Source: Doryteuthis pealeii
Taxonomy: Eukaryota; Mollusca; Cephalopoda; Myopsida; Loliginidae
NCBI GenBank assembly: GCA_023376005.1
Contig: CM042157.1
Coordinates: 55,819,287 to 55,883,286, forward strand
DNA: 64,000 nt
Reading direction: 5' to 3'
Position numbers and translations under genes: made by a program. The notes under the pieces were generated by a model, which was not told where the DNA came from, made no database searches, and saw only the letters and a list, made by a program, of their open reading frames with translations. Shown piece by piece: positions 11,731 to 22,618 of the stretch; positions within the stretch are counted from its first letter, which is position 1; every line of letters begins with the position of its first letter.

Positions 11731-12582
11731 CAGGGTGGCCTCAATCATGTGACCCATGGGCCAGAAGCAAACTACTTTTCTATAGCACACATTTTTCTTA
11801 TCTTTGGTAATTTCTCCCTTACCCATGACAATGTTTCTCCCAAAAGAAGGGTAGAAATTACTTTAATATTTCAGTTGCTTTCAATTCATGATCAAAAACT
11901 GAAAAGTAGAAAGAATCCAATTTTATATACATTTTAAAACATTATTAATAAGAATGCTAGTGTAATCTGCATCAATCTATTGTAGTGACTGAGATTATAG
12001 AAAGTTAACTCACAGAACTGGAAGAATAGTTTTTTTAATTGTTTTATGTGAGAATGGTTAGATTTGACAACTCATATTGGCTTGGAGAATGTACAACTGT
12101 ATTAGTATGAAGATATGATTGACAACTAACATGCACAATTGAACATGATATTTTGTTGTTTAATATTATAAGAAATAGATTTGTCAACTCATTATCATGG
12201 GGAAGATGTATTTAAGATGACAGCACACACTCATAGAAAATGTTTGAGAGTGGAAATTATATCTGCTATTTCTTTAAATGTAATAAAACTTTCAATTTTG
12301 CTTTTGTTTTTTTTGTTTTTTAATATTTGCAGTACAATTCATTTGAATTTGTCCATAAAATATAGTAAAATGGAAAAAAGGGGAATTTTCCTAAGGTAAA
12401 ACTTTAAAATGAAAAGTTTGTCTCCTTACATTTTATACTAATTCACATATCCCTGATGAAAAAAAAAATAGCAGCCTAATAATTAGTGGAAATCATGCCC
12501 TCCATCATCTGACTTTTGGCCCAATGTGCTTCCCCCTGCAGGATGTAATAACCCTTTTGAGTTAATGATTTTGAGATCCCTG
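11731..12582. mobile_element. Possible non-autonomous hAT element
   Basis: The left end CAGGGTGGCCTCAATCATGT GACCCATGGGCCAGAAGC resembles Charlie-type hAT termini. The right end, reversed, is CAGGGATCTCAAAATCATTA, so the two termini match as imperfect inverted repeats (CAGGG..CTCAA.ATCAT). The flanking 8-mers ATGTACAT and ATATAGAG agree at only five of eight positions, so the target duplication is unconvincing. No transposase frame is visible inside. Confidence 0.45.
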
Positions 12583-12716
12583 ATATAGAGATATAGATCT
12601 ATCTGTGTACATTGGTTTTATACTAAGTCAAGAATTACATCACCAAATTGAAACCAAGGAATGATTTCATGTTACTTCCAACATCATGTCTTTTAAGTGA
12701 ATGCTCAGAATTTTTC

Positions 12717-12766
12717 TTTTTTTCATATCATCTTTTTCTTTATTTCATATCATCTTTTTCTTTCTT
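12717..12766. repeat. Short tandem duplication, ~22-bp unit
   Basis: TTTCATATCATCTTTTTCTT occurs twice in tandem, creating a long pyrimidine-rich tract. Confidence 0.8.
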
Positions 12767-13049
12767 TAAAAAATTTTTGCAGACATAATTCATTAAGACA
12801 TACAAGAGTACATTTTCTTTAAAGCTATTAATGAATTGTTTTTATCAGTCGAAACAGTAAATTATGGCAGAAAATTGGTAAATTATGCATTGATATTGTA
12901 TTTAAAATCCAAGTGCATCTTTTATACTAATAGTAAAAATAGAAATCTGTTTTCAGTGATGGAAGCTCAAGGCATTGCTTTACATTATGAATGTGTGTCC
13001 ATCATACAAAGGAAATTTACAATTCTCTGGTCCATATTTTTCTTTCCAG

Positions 13050-13094
13050 ATGCTTGACAAGTCTGGTTTTACTGGCTCTTTAGAAATCTTATTG
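13050..13094 (+). other. Candidate 45-nt microexon
   Basis: An acceptor-like TTTTTCTTTCCAG at 13037-13049 is followed by 45 bases without a stop in frame 1 (MLDKSGFTGSLEILL). A GTGAGT donor follows at 13095-13100. The length is a multiple of three, so a cassette exon would keep frame. No protein family is recognised, and such pairs occur by chance in AT-rich DNA, so this is only a candidate. Confidence 0.25.
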
Positions 13095-13239
13095 GTGAGT
13101 TCTTAATGCACAGCACTATAGCGATCAGGACACAAGTTTTTCTTTTCAACTTAATTATATCCCATAATGACATCATCGATTTATAAATAATGAATTCCAC
13201 TTTGAGTACTCTTTTTTTTTATATTATCAAAAACTTGGT

Positions 13240-13470
13240 ACGAGCAGGATGCAACACATGGCTAGTTTCTTAGGCAAAATTTAACAGGTTTAAATTCAGA
13301 GTTTTGCTTCTAGACAGATTGCCTAGCTAAAGTTAAAGAGCCCATTCTGCCTACTATTTACTTGCTTTCAGGTATTAGCACTATGCGAAACACAAACAGC
13401 CTCGTCCAGCATTTGAACTAGGGTTCATTTCCTTCAATGATAGCTCATTACACCATGTGTTTCCACCAAA
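13240..13470 (-). repeat. Family C SINE
   Basis: The plus strand has GAGCAGGATGCAACACATGG, TTTAACAGGTTTAAATTCAG, TTAAAGAGCCCATTCTGCCT and GGTATTAGCACTATGCGAAA, ending at TGATAGCTCATTACACCATG, the reversed tRNA-like head. Confidence 0.85.
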
Positions 13471-13718
13471 AAAAAAAGAAGGTATATGTTGTAATTTGGT
13501 CCTTGAGTTTTAAGAAACTGGAAGTACTAGGTCTACCATTGTGTAAGTAAAACTGAATTACTGGTTCTACCATTGATATTTGTCAATAAAAAGGTGGTGG
13601 GATTCTGTCTCTCTCAGGAGCTAACATCTGACTGTTGAATTTATTGCAGTTATCTTTCTAAACAATTGTGACAATATTTTCAGTTTCATCATTTGATTCC
13701 ATTTGTTAGCATCTGTAT

Positions 13719-14012
13719 GTATTTATCCAACCTCTCTGTCATGAGCAGGAGGTAACAAAAGGTCAATGTTTAAGTGAAGTAAAGTTGTTTTGAATTCAGA
13801 GTTTTCTTTCTCCCATACTGATTACTTAACCAAGGCTAAAGAACCCAGTCTGTCCTATTATTTACTCATATCTGGTGGGTGTAGAGAAGAGATGGATTCA
13901 TGCCTTTCCTAAGAGCATTAGCATGAAATGAAATGCAAACAACCTCATCCAGGTTTTGAACTGACTCCAATTCCTGTGACAATAACTGTTACACAAAGCA
14001 CACCTCTTATGC
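13719..14012 (-). repeat. Family C SINE, full length
   Basis: GTATTTATCCAACCTCTCTG (tail) through ATGAGCAGGAGGTAACAAAA, CTTAACCAAGGCTAAAGAAC and GGGTGTAGAGAAGAGATGG to GACAATAACTGTTACACAAA (head). It lies about 250 bases from another C copy in the same orientation. Confidence 0.87.
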
Positions 14013-15380
14013 TTCTGTAATGGAACTCATAAAAAATACAACTCTTTGCTTATTCAGCCACTCAGTAAGAAGTAACAAAAGAACAGAATGATTTTGATTC
14101 TAACAATTTTAGGAATTGAATATTAAAAAAACAACAACATATGACCCATGTAGGTGATAATATACCAAAGCAATTCATATTGATTACAAACATTGCTTAC
14201 AATGTAAGTATATTTCTGTGTTATATTGTAAACACAATTCCCTTTAAGATCACCACAGCAAAACAGTGCTGAGTTATGTTTTCATATGAGATGATAATGA
14301 TTTCAATATTCTAATTTTTTATTTTTTTTATTTATTGTGGAACATATTCTCACATTGAGATAAGTAAATAATAAAATGACAGATGAGATATATAAAATAA
14401 AGCAAGAATTGATCATTTCAGTTTGAATGTATCAGCAAATAATATTGCCTTTTTACCTTGACATAATTCATCACTGTTATTTTTTGAAGCAATAGTAAGT
14501 TGGAGTAAATTATTCCAACATTTTTGTATTTATATTTCAGAATAACTTTATTATTTTTATATTTATCTAGTATTTGTATTTTAGAGTGGTTTTATTTATT
14601 TATTTATCTTTTAATAATATTCTTCACATTTGAAAAATAGCTATCAGACCTTGTCAGTTACATTTTACTTAGGGTGGTACCATTACTGTTACATTCTTGG
14701 CCAGTATGGATTTGAAAAAATAGAGAATAGTCAGTCAGGGTGAAGAAGTGTTAATAATGTATATATTTCCTCAAAATGACCATTTCCTTTATTTTTTCAC
14801 AATTAGATTTGAAATATAACAAAATACTTTCAGTGATGACATGAAAAGTTATTTCTCATCTTACTATCTGATTTTTATTCATTTATTTATTTTTATTTTA
14901 AATAATTATGTAAAAAATGTTTAAATGATAATATAAAAATAGTGTTAAAAAATTTAAGATTCAATTGGATGATTACAATAATACTGGTAAGAAAAATAAA
15001 TTTAGAGGGCATTTTTTTTTAATTATCAGAAGAATTACATACCAGAATTTGATATGTATATAGATATTGCATTAATACTATATATGTTCTGTGCAAAGAT
15101 TTTTTTTTTAATTTGGTAATAGTTGATGTGAGATGATAGTAAAAAGGGGAGATGCCTAAAAAGGTTAATCAAATTATTTCTTATTTTGATAAGATCTGTA
15201 TGCAAATCAACATTTAAAGATTTCTAAAAATGAAAAATAAATTCCTTATTTGTTTAGGTTGTACTATTTCATATCTGCTTATGAACTTTAAAATTATCAA
15301 TATGAAATCTTTGATTCCTTAAATAAAAATCTTTAGGCAAGAATATTTTTTATTATCAAACAATTCATGATTTAGATAAG
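14013..15380. other. Gene-less AT-rich stretch
   Basis: Contains many A/T runs and TTTATTTATTTAT-like repeats (14590-14610, 14880-14900), but no recognisable gene or repeat family. Confidence 0.4.
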
Positions 15381-15382
15381 AA

Positions 15383-15434
15383 TATGTATTTATCATCAAA
15401 CAAAATGAGAATAGAATATATTCTTTAAAGTGTT

Positions 15435-15486
<52 letters not shown>

Positions 15487-15715
15487 GATAATCCAATTTT
15501 CATATGTACATAACACAACAAAAATAGCATATCGTAGTAATAGTTTTGTTCATACAATAGTATTAAGATATTCTAGAATAATGCAGTTTTGCAAAGATAT
15601 GTATTTATCATCAAACAGTAATGGCAAAATAGAATTGATGTTTTATTTAAAGTGTTTACATATTTATATTATAATAATCCAATTTTTCATAACACAACAA
15701 AAATGGCATATCTAG
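15383..15715. repeat. Tandem duplication, ~216-bp period, with (TA)n in unit 1
   Basis: Unit 1 begins near 15383 (ATGTATTTATCATCAAACAA) and contains TTTAAAGTGTTTA, a 45-bp TA tract (15438-15482), GATAATCCAATTTTCATA and CATAACACAACAAAAATAGC. Unit 2 begins near 15599 with the same order of motifs (ATGTATTTATCATCAAACAG, AAAGTGTTTACATAT, ATAATCCAATTTTTCATAAC). In unit 2 the TA tract is only TATTTATATTATA, so the microsatellite expanded in one copy only. Confidence 0.8.
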
Positions 15716-16457
15716 CAAAAGTTTTAAAACTTTTGTCAAAATATGAATTTTCAGTCTTTTTTTTTCTTATAAATAATTTCCTGTTCCAATCAAATGATTT
15801 TAGTTAAAGAAAGAAAAAGAATGAATAAATAAAATAAATGATACACTTTGAAGATTTAGAAAAAGAAAAGTTTATAATAGAAATGTTAGTTTATTCTCAA
15901 ACTGCACATTTCTTCTTTTTAGCTTCAGAGCAAGCTGATGAAACATTTTTCTAATAACAAAATTTATTAAAGAATACAAAACAGATATTTTGAAATAATT
16001 CTACCATTCAAATCTTTTATAGAACTTTGATTTTTAGAATAAGTTCAACAATTTAATTTGTTTTAAATTTTAAATAATTTAGATTTTATAAAACAAACTT
16101 TTTTAGAGAATAGCAGAGAAATTACCTATATAACAGATACATATATAAATAAATAATTTTTTATGGGTACTAAGTTTAATAGGATGTGACTTGAAATTGA
16201 GTTTAAAAGCCACCAAAGCTGGCCTTTAAGTAAGCATAAGTAAAGAAGATATTTTGTTGTCATGATACAAAACACCAAAAATTAACAGACATAAAAAAAT
16301 ACTGACAATAGAAAATTATGCCAAGTTGCCAAAATGATTTTAAAAAAGTAAAAAAATGATATATGATAGATGATTTTCTTTTTCTTTTTTCTAATGACAG
16401 AACAACTTACATATATTTTGTTTGTATTGAATTTAAGAATTTCCCCCCTTTAAAATG

Positions 16458-16458
<1 letters not shown>

Positions 16459-16496
<38 letters not shown>

Positions 16497-16532
16497 GTGT
16501 ATATAAATGGATATATATGTATGAAATGAATG

Positions 16533-16572
<40 letters not shown>

Positions 16573-16640
16573 GAATATATGTGTAGATATATATGAATGG
16601 ATATATACATGTGTGTGTTTCAGTTTTGCCAACCTGACAC
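16459..16640. repeat. Compound (AC)n / (TA)n microsatellite
   Basis: (AC)n at 16459-16492, then GTGTGTATATAAATGGATAT, (TA)n at 16536-16567, and flanking GAAATGAAT and GGATATAT motifs repeated on both sides of the TA core. It generates overlapping ORFs in several frames that are not genes. Confidence 0.93.
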
Positions 16641-17229
16641 TGAGGGAAAACCTTTTCATGAGTATTTGCACATATTTAATTCTAAAGAGAATATTGTGAA
16701 CTCATTTATTTTTGCTGCTATTTGCAACATTGACATTTTTTTTTATTTTAAATATTATGCAAAGCGTTCATTAACTAAATGTATTGCCCAAATTTGATTG
16801 TTTAATAGACTGCAAAATATGAAAGTTAATGCTTGATTAGTTTGAATACAGATAAAGATCAAACTCTCCACCCACGTACATTGACTGTCAGGAAGCCCAA
16901 GCAATAATTTATCCATGAATTAAGCCTTTTCTCAAGCTGCGCATATGTACATAGCTTGCTAGAGGGTGTGAATATCAATCTCATAACTGATACCTTTGAA
17001 CCAGTATAGAAAATCAGATTGAATCTCTTCTTTAAAAGCTTTTAGAAATGGAGAAGTTCACACTACATACACATAACACTAAAAGTTATAAACATCAAAA
17101 TTAATATGAATAATTCAACATTCTAAAATGTTGCTTTAGTCATTTATACATTGACACTTATGTATTTCTTCTGAAGAAGTATGAAAAATTGAACATGTAT
17201 TAAATTGATTAACTGCTCTGTTATTGGCA

Positions 17230-17838
17230 AATAGAATAAGCCAACTATATCCTCTGCAGAGGGGTAAGAATCCCTAAAAACAGGTGTCCTAAATATCACA
17301 CTAAACTGCATCCAATGGTGAAGCACCAATTCTGGATATCTTAGGAGTATGGAGTACCCCTTCATTTCCATTACTCCCAGGTTTACTCTGATCTGGAGTG
17401 GTAGATTCCCATCTATGGCTCAAATAAATATGTTTATAAATCATTCATATTCAATAAGAATACTTGATGCTATATAAATGTGTCTAAATTATTTGTATTA
17501 AGAATAGTTGCTTGAAGCTGTAATTGTTTAGTAACGATCACTGGTTACTTGAAACTATATAACTGTGTACAAACCTGACTACTATTGAATAGAAATAATT
17601 ACTTGAAACCAAACAATTGTTGGTATTTGATAAGAATACTTGGAAGCATATAACTGTGTGCAAATTATTTGTATTAGATAAGAATACTTTATATCCTATC
17701 TGTGTTTAAAAGACTCATAAGAAACTACTACACAAAAAATGTAAATATAAATATACAATGAACACAGTTTCCTAACATTTGTGCATAAAATAACACATTA
17801 TCTAGACGAGTTGACATGGCATTAAAATCAACCAATCC
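17230..17838 (+). repeat. Family E element, long copy
   Basis: Head AACTATATCCTCTGCAGAGG, then TAAACTGCATCCAATGG, CATTACTCCCAGGTTTACTC and TCCCATCTATGGCTCAAATA. Several ~50-bp internal repeats follow (AGAATACTTGATGCTATA, GAAATAATTACTTGAAACCA, TAAGAATACTTGGAAGCA). The end is GTTGACATGGCATTAAAATC followed by AACCAATCC. The minus-strand ORF at 17144-17371 is inside it and is not a gene. Confidence 0.87.
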
Positions 17839-17924
17839 ATATAATAAGATCTATATATCTATATGATTCTTTTTTTAGCTTCCCACCAAGTTAAAATAGA
17901 CACAATGTTATTTTTAATGTGGGG

Positions 17925-18135
17925 TTCCAAGCAGCAGTAGTAGTAGCAGGTTTAAAAATTGTTAAGGTTCTGTCAGTATTCTCCTTGAGGGGTGCCTCAG
18001 GCACCAGGTAATAAATCCAGCCTTTATCCCTTTTAGGCTAATGGGCAGGTGCTGCCTGATGGGATGAACCCCTGGAATCCAGCCATTAGCTTTTTTTCCT
18101 ACCACCTGGCACAGGAGAGCTCCTGTGCCAAATAA
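17925..18135 (+). repeat. Unclassified GC-richer repeat with stacked hairpins
   Basis: An island clearly less AT-rich than its surroundings. It starts with an AGCAGCAGTAGTAGTAGCAG triplet run. It contains GGTGCCTCAGGCACC (17991-18005, perfect arms), GGCAGGTGCTGCC, and a hairpin at 18108-18129 with arms GGCACAGGAG/CTCCTGTGCC separated by AG. A TCAATCAATCAATAAACTGA end (18181-18200) resembles the end of family E. No second copy lies in the window. Confidence 0.55.
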
Positions 18136-18199
18136 TGTCTATATGTATATATCTGTGCATGTGCGTGTCTGAGTTAAAATCAATCAATCAATAAACTGA

Positions 18200-18866
18200 T
18201 GAAGAGTAAAGTATTCTTTGCACTAGATTCAAACTAGTGATTTATTTTCATAATTGAATTCATAATAATAATAATTCAAATTTATGAACTTGGTTGATAT
18301 TCCTCTTTGCTTTACTAAGTATATTTGTCATTTCAGTTGTTGATCGTGAAAAACTGTTAAAGATCTAAGTTTATTATTTACTAAACTGAATATTAAACCA
18401 CTTATCTTTCATTTATCTCTTCTATGATTTGAAGCAAACCTTAAGAATAATTAGGATAAACATTCTTCAGCCGTCTATCATTTCTTATATTATTCTATGA
18501 TTATTTCTTTTAAATGTTTATATTTATTTCCCTCTTTTTATAAAGTTTTACTTATCAGTTAAAGAAAAAAAAATAGTTGTTCAATTTTGCCACCTTTGGC
18601 AGAAAGCCATATTGCTTGGATCACCAGACTTCATTGAATGATTTGAGAGAGAATTGTACCAATGCAATAATGCTGGTGTTTTGAAAGGTTACTTGAGTAA
18701 AAAAAGATTCTGTCTATAATCCATCCCAACTCCCAAGGATAAAATGCAATCTTAAATTACAAAGGTGTCTGAACAGAATTTTAATGTCATCATGAAATTG
18801 CTTTTACTATTACTTTTCACATAGCTTTTTTAGAAATTTATTCTAAAAAAAGAAACTTAAAGAAAC
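18200..18866. other. Gene-less AT-rich stretch
   Basis: No gene, recognised repeat or strong structure was found between the GC-rich island and the MITE at 18867. Confidence 0.4.
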
Positions 18867-19021
18867 TACAGGGTGTTTAAAAATTCTGATATCATTTCCA
18901 AAAGAATTGATACTATTTAAATTTTTTTATTTCATTTAAGGTAAATATCTTAGTAACTACATAACCTAGGCAAATATGACTCAACAGACTTTACAGAAAT
19001 GATATTAATAAATACCCTATA
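18867..19021. mobile_element. TA-ended MITE, 155 bp
   Basis: Left end TACAGGGTGTTTAAAAATTC, then TGATATCATTTCC. The right end, reversed, is TATAGGGTATTTATTAATAT, then CATTTCTG. The termini match over about 30 bases with a few gaps, and both begin at TA, as in Tc1/mariner-type MITEs. No coding capacity. Confidence 0.6.
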
Positions 19022-19124
19022 CAATCTTCAGTGAGAGTTCTATTACTTATTAGTTTACAGGTATGAATAAGATAAATAAACCTTTAAATTGAAAGTTTCA
19101 GAATTTCAAAATTGAATTTCTTCT

Positions 19125-19185
19125 TTTTTTTTTTTTATCTTTAACAGAAAAAAAATTTCTTTTTTTTTTTTTTTTTTTTTTTTCA
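19125..19185. repeat. Poly-T tracts
   Basis: Two T runs separated by AACAGAAAAAAAATTTC. The second is about 28 T. No SINE or processed pseudogene is visible next to it. Confidence 0.9.
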
Positions 19186-19644
19186 CTTTAAAAAGAAAAA
19201 GTATAATATTTCAAAAAACACAAGATCCAATTATTTAAAAATTATTTTTTTTTATTTTCCTCCATTTTTCTTTGCATTTGTGATAGTCAAAAGTTTAATT
19301 TTCATGCCAAGAAATTTATATTCCAGATTAAATATTTGGTTTCTTCTTGAAAATGTTATTTTTGTTAAAGGCAGAAAAAGAATGAGTGCTGTGGCTTTAT
19401 TTTTTTTTATTTTTTGTTTTTTATACTTCCTAGAATGTATTCCTAAAGCAGATAGGATCTGTTAGCAGATGATCATTTTTCAACCTTGCATACTTTCAAC
19501 ATCATATTAAATTGATCTTTTCTTTTTCTTTATCATTGAATGTCACCTTGTAATCATGTAATCTAATTCAGAAGATTGTAACAATTTTGAATTTAAAAAA
19601 AAAATTTCATTCTTCAGATAAGAAACTGCTGTAGTAGATATTAC

Positions 19645-19695
19645 CATAATTATTTGTGTATAACACACACTCCTAACTTTGGACTATGACATTCT

Positions 19696-19737
<42 letters not shown>
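19645..19737. repeat. Family F MITE-like unit, split by (TA)n
   Basis: TACCATAATTATTTGTGTAT, AACACACACTCCTAACTTTG and GACTATGACATTCTGG form the left half of family F. It is interrupted by a 40-base TA tract (19698-19737). Confidence 0.6.
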
Positions 19738-19741
<4 letters not shown>

Positions 19742-19977
19742 CTGCGAGTATTCTCTGTTAATAGTACCATTTATCTTTGTCACATGTTATGCAGAAAGAT
19801 AGGCACAGCTTATTAACTTCTATACCCTTAGAAAGGATATAAAGAACCCATTATGGTATCACAATGGTCATGTGATAATTGAATTTGATTCTTAAATCTA
19901 GACTATATATGTATGAAAAAAAAAATCAGTCACAACGAAAATAATTTTCTATAAATGTGAATGAAATGTACTACTGT

Positions 19978-20075
19978 AACTATTTGTATATAACAAACTT
20001 CTGTATAACATGCACCCCTAACTTTGAACTACGAAATTCAGGAAAAGAAAGAAAATTCTCTTCTATATTATGCAC
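19978..20075. repeat. Family F MITE-like unit
   Basis: GTAACTATTTGTATATAACA, ATGCACCCCTAACTTTGAAC and TATATTATGCACTGAC. It has a small internal duplication of the ATAACA motif. Confidence 0.6.
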
Positions 20076-20357
20076 TGACTTTTTAGAATTTGTAGCAGCT
20101 AAATTTAACATTTTTTTCAACTTTTTATTGGTTCATACTGATTGAAAGAATTTATATAGTTTACATTATGTCTTAAAACACAATTTAACCAAACATATGG
20201 ATATGTTCTCATAAAAATACAATAAATTTGCAGTGAAAATAAGCTCACATTAGAAGAATCATAATTACAAACACATTAGGTTGGATTAAATATATAACTT
20301 ACTTTTGATCATCCCAAAATAGCGAGACATGTGGCCAGAAAAAGTTCATTATTTAGT

Positions 20358-20446
20358 TCTCATGTATAATACGCACTCATAACTTTTGGACTGAAAATTC
20401 TGGAGAAATAGTGCATCTTATGCACTGCACAAAGTTATGGTAATTA
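20358..20446. repeat. Family F MITE-like unit, most complete
   Basis: ATGTATAATACGCACTCATA, TTTGGACTGAAAATTCTGG, the hairpin AGTGCATCTTATGCACT and a terminal CAAAGTTATGGTAATTATT. Its end, reversed (TACCATAACTTTGTGC), matches the start of the 19.6 kb copy (TACCATAATTATTTGTG), which suggests short terminal inverted repeats. Confidence 0.6.
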
Positions 20447-20663
20447 TTCTTTTTTTTAATGATAGACATTTTATAAGCATGCACAACAGGTTGTAGAAGA
20501 TATATACAGCATTTATAGAGCTCTATGTAAACTCATTCTTTTGTTGTACATAGTAAAATACAATATATATTTGATTAAGAAGAAATTTTACAATCTATTT
20601 AAATTAGTTGTTTTGTAATAGCAAATTTTTAAAATATTAAGATCATATGAGACATACCATACA

Positions 20664-20710
20664 TACTTATGTAATGAACGACCCCTAACTTTTGGCCATG
20701 CTAGACTACA
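20664..20710. repeat. Family F fragment
   Basis: CTTATGTAATGAACGACCCC and TAACTTTTGGCC match the left half of family F. It is the fourth unit in about 1.1 kb. Confidence 0.5.
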
Positions 20711-20975
20711 AAAATATTCCTTCAGCATGACATAAAGAGAAAACATTCAGACAATTATTTATACTTTAGAAACTATCGTAATAGAATCAAAATCGATGCA
20801 AACAAACAATGAATGTAGTCTAGACCTTGGTATAGCCTACCGTGTTTACTTGGATATTCCAAATATACTAAAACCTCACATACATTGATACATAATGGCA
20901 TTGATGATATAATAATCAAGTACATAATTAATTAAGTATACTTGGGAGGCATTTTTTTCTTCATAAATAAAATCA

Positions 20976-21065
20976 CATGACATGTCATGAAAGTTAGGCC
21001 TAGAAATAAGGTCTTACATGAAATATGTTTTTGAAATGTCAATTTCAAAAACATATTTCATGTAA
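20976..21065. repeat. Palindrome plus 24-bp-arm perfect hairpin
   Basis: CATGACATGTCATG (20976-20989) is a perfect palindrome. At 21014-21037 and 21042-21065 lie perfect 24-base inverted arms (the first starts TTACATGAAATATG) around a 4-base GTCA loop. It may be a tiny foldback element or a hairpin-RNA source. No flanking duplication was found. Confidence 0.85.
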
Positions 21066-21162
21066 TGAATAAACTCTTGCTTTTGACATGAAACATTGGT
21101 CTTAAAAAGCCGTTGATCACACAAATATATATATATATATATATTGAAGTCAGTCAGTATAC

Positions 21163-21439
21163 TGTTGGTTTGGACAACAGCAACTGGCTAAGCACAACTG
21201 AACCAGACAAGACAGCTGATACTTATGGAACTCAAGAATAGTCCATTCATGTATTTGGGTGATTCCATTTCTTGAGTCCTGATTGGCTGCATGTTTTCTA
21301 TGATGTTATAAGGCTTCATAAATACTCTGGCATTCTGCAGTAGGATTGCAACAAGATTAGATCCGTATTCAGTTACGGCTACTTGCTGACTTGTCTTACC
21401 AATTCAACGGTAATTAGAACTTAGTATGATTATTCTACA
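21163..21439 (+). mobile_element. Possible solo LTR
   Basis: Starts TGTTGGTTTGGACAACAGCA and ends near ATTCTACA. It holds a TATAAGG box at 21307 with GCAGTAGGATTG about 30 bases downstream as a possible start site. Its base composition is more balanced than its surroundings, as expected of a promoter-bearing LTR. Flanks are GTATAC and ATATAC, which are similar but not adjacent enough for a clean target duplication. No retroviral-type coding region is next to it. It could instead be another promoter-like repeat. Confidence 0.35.
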
Positions 21440-21889
21440 ATATACACTTTAAAAAAAAGATTGCTGAAGATTAATATAAAAGCTGTTTTGCTGAAAATTT
21501 ACTGATTCAGATGAACAATGATTGTTCACTAATTATTCATATGATAAAAGTATTGTGTATTTTATAAGAGTATGAATAAAAATAGATTCAAAGTGAACGC
21601 TATAGAGAAAGTGAGAAGGAAAAAAATCTGTTCATTTTAAAATGATCTCCAAGCAACACATTTAACCAAGTTTACAGATCATCATTCATCATCAAATTCA
21701 TAAATATTGATGACAATATCACTATTTCTTCATTTGAGATGGGGGGGGGGGGCTGCACAACAAAAGTCAAGATTAAACTGCAGAAGGGGTTGTGTACAAA
21801 TGACATGAAAATCTTAGATGAATAGTAGCTACACAAGTTACAGTATCTTGCTAAACTCCAGTCACTAGTTGGAGTCTGCCTTTTCATAG

Positions 21890-22135
21890 ATGTACCAGTT
21901 TATTTTAGGGTTATTAACCTCTTATTTTGAACTTGATTATCCTTCTCTTAGACTGGTTGCCTATCAAGGCTAGATAACCCAATTTGTCCTGTTTTACCCT
22001 TATTTTTGTGATTAAGATAAAGTCATGACTTTCTCAAAGGCATTCATATGAAATGAACACAAACAACCTCAGCTGAAAGTTTAATTTGACTCCACAATTC
22101 TATTTTTCTCACTGGTTGCTATTATACCACCCACA
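21890..22135 (-). repeat. Family C SINE, diverged
   Basis: The plus strand has TTCTCTTAGACTGGTTGCCT, ATCAAGGCTAGATAACCCA, TTTCTCAAAGGCATTCATAT and ACAAACAACCTCAGC, the order of family C in reverse. It is more diverged than the next copy at 22.4 kb. A 10-G run lies at about 21,740-21,752 upstream. Confidence 0.75.
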
Positions 22136-22375
22136 GATTTTGGTTATGATACTGCTTGAACCCTGAGTCATAAAATTCTTTCAAATAAGGAACTCTTATT
22201 AGATATGAATGTCTGTGACCCAGATACTAAGGGGTAACCAACAAATTAACAATTATTTCTACTAATTAATGCATAAAAAGTTAATGAAAAATTTAACAAA
22301 ATTATTTCTACCAATTTATTAATACACATGAAATTAATGAAAGGTTGTAACAATATATTAATACGCATGAAGTTA

Positions 22376-22618
22376 AGCAGTTTTTAAGTGGGCTAGAGCT
22401 GGTTTGAATTCCGAGTTTTTCTTCTCCTAAACTGGTTGCCTAACCAAGGCTAAAGAACCTAGCCTGACCAACTATTTTCCATAGCTGAATGTATGGATTC
22501 CTGCTTTTTCCAAGGGCATTAGTGCAAAGTGAAACACAAAGAACCTCATCCAGGATTTGAATTTGGGTTGCCAATTTCATTTCTTATGATGATAACCATT
22601 ACACTAAGCCATCCTCCT
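22376..22618 (-). repeat. Family C SINE
   Basis: GCTGGTTTGAATTCCGAGTT, CTAACCAAGGCTAAAGAACC, AGGGCATTAGTGCAAAGTGA, CATCCAGGATTTGAATTTGG and GATGATAACCATTACACTAA in order on the plus strand. Confidence 0.87.

Noticed and set aside
16407..16797. Four overlapping ORFs
   Set aside because: All are translations of the (AC)n/(TA)n compound microsatellite and its flanks.
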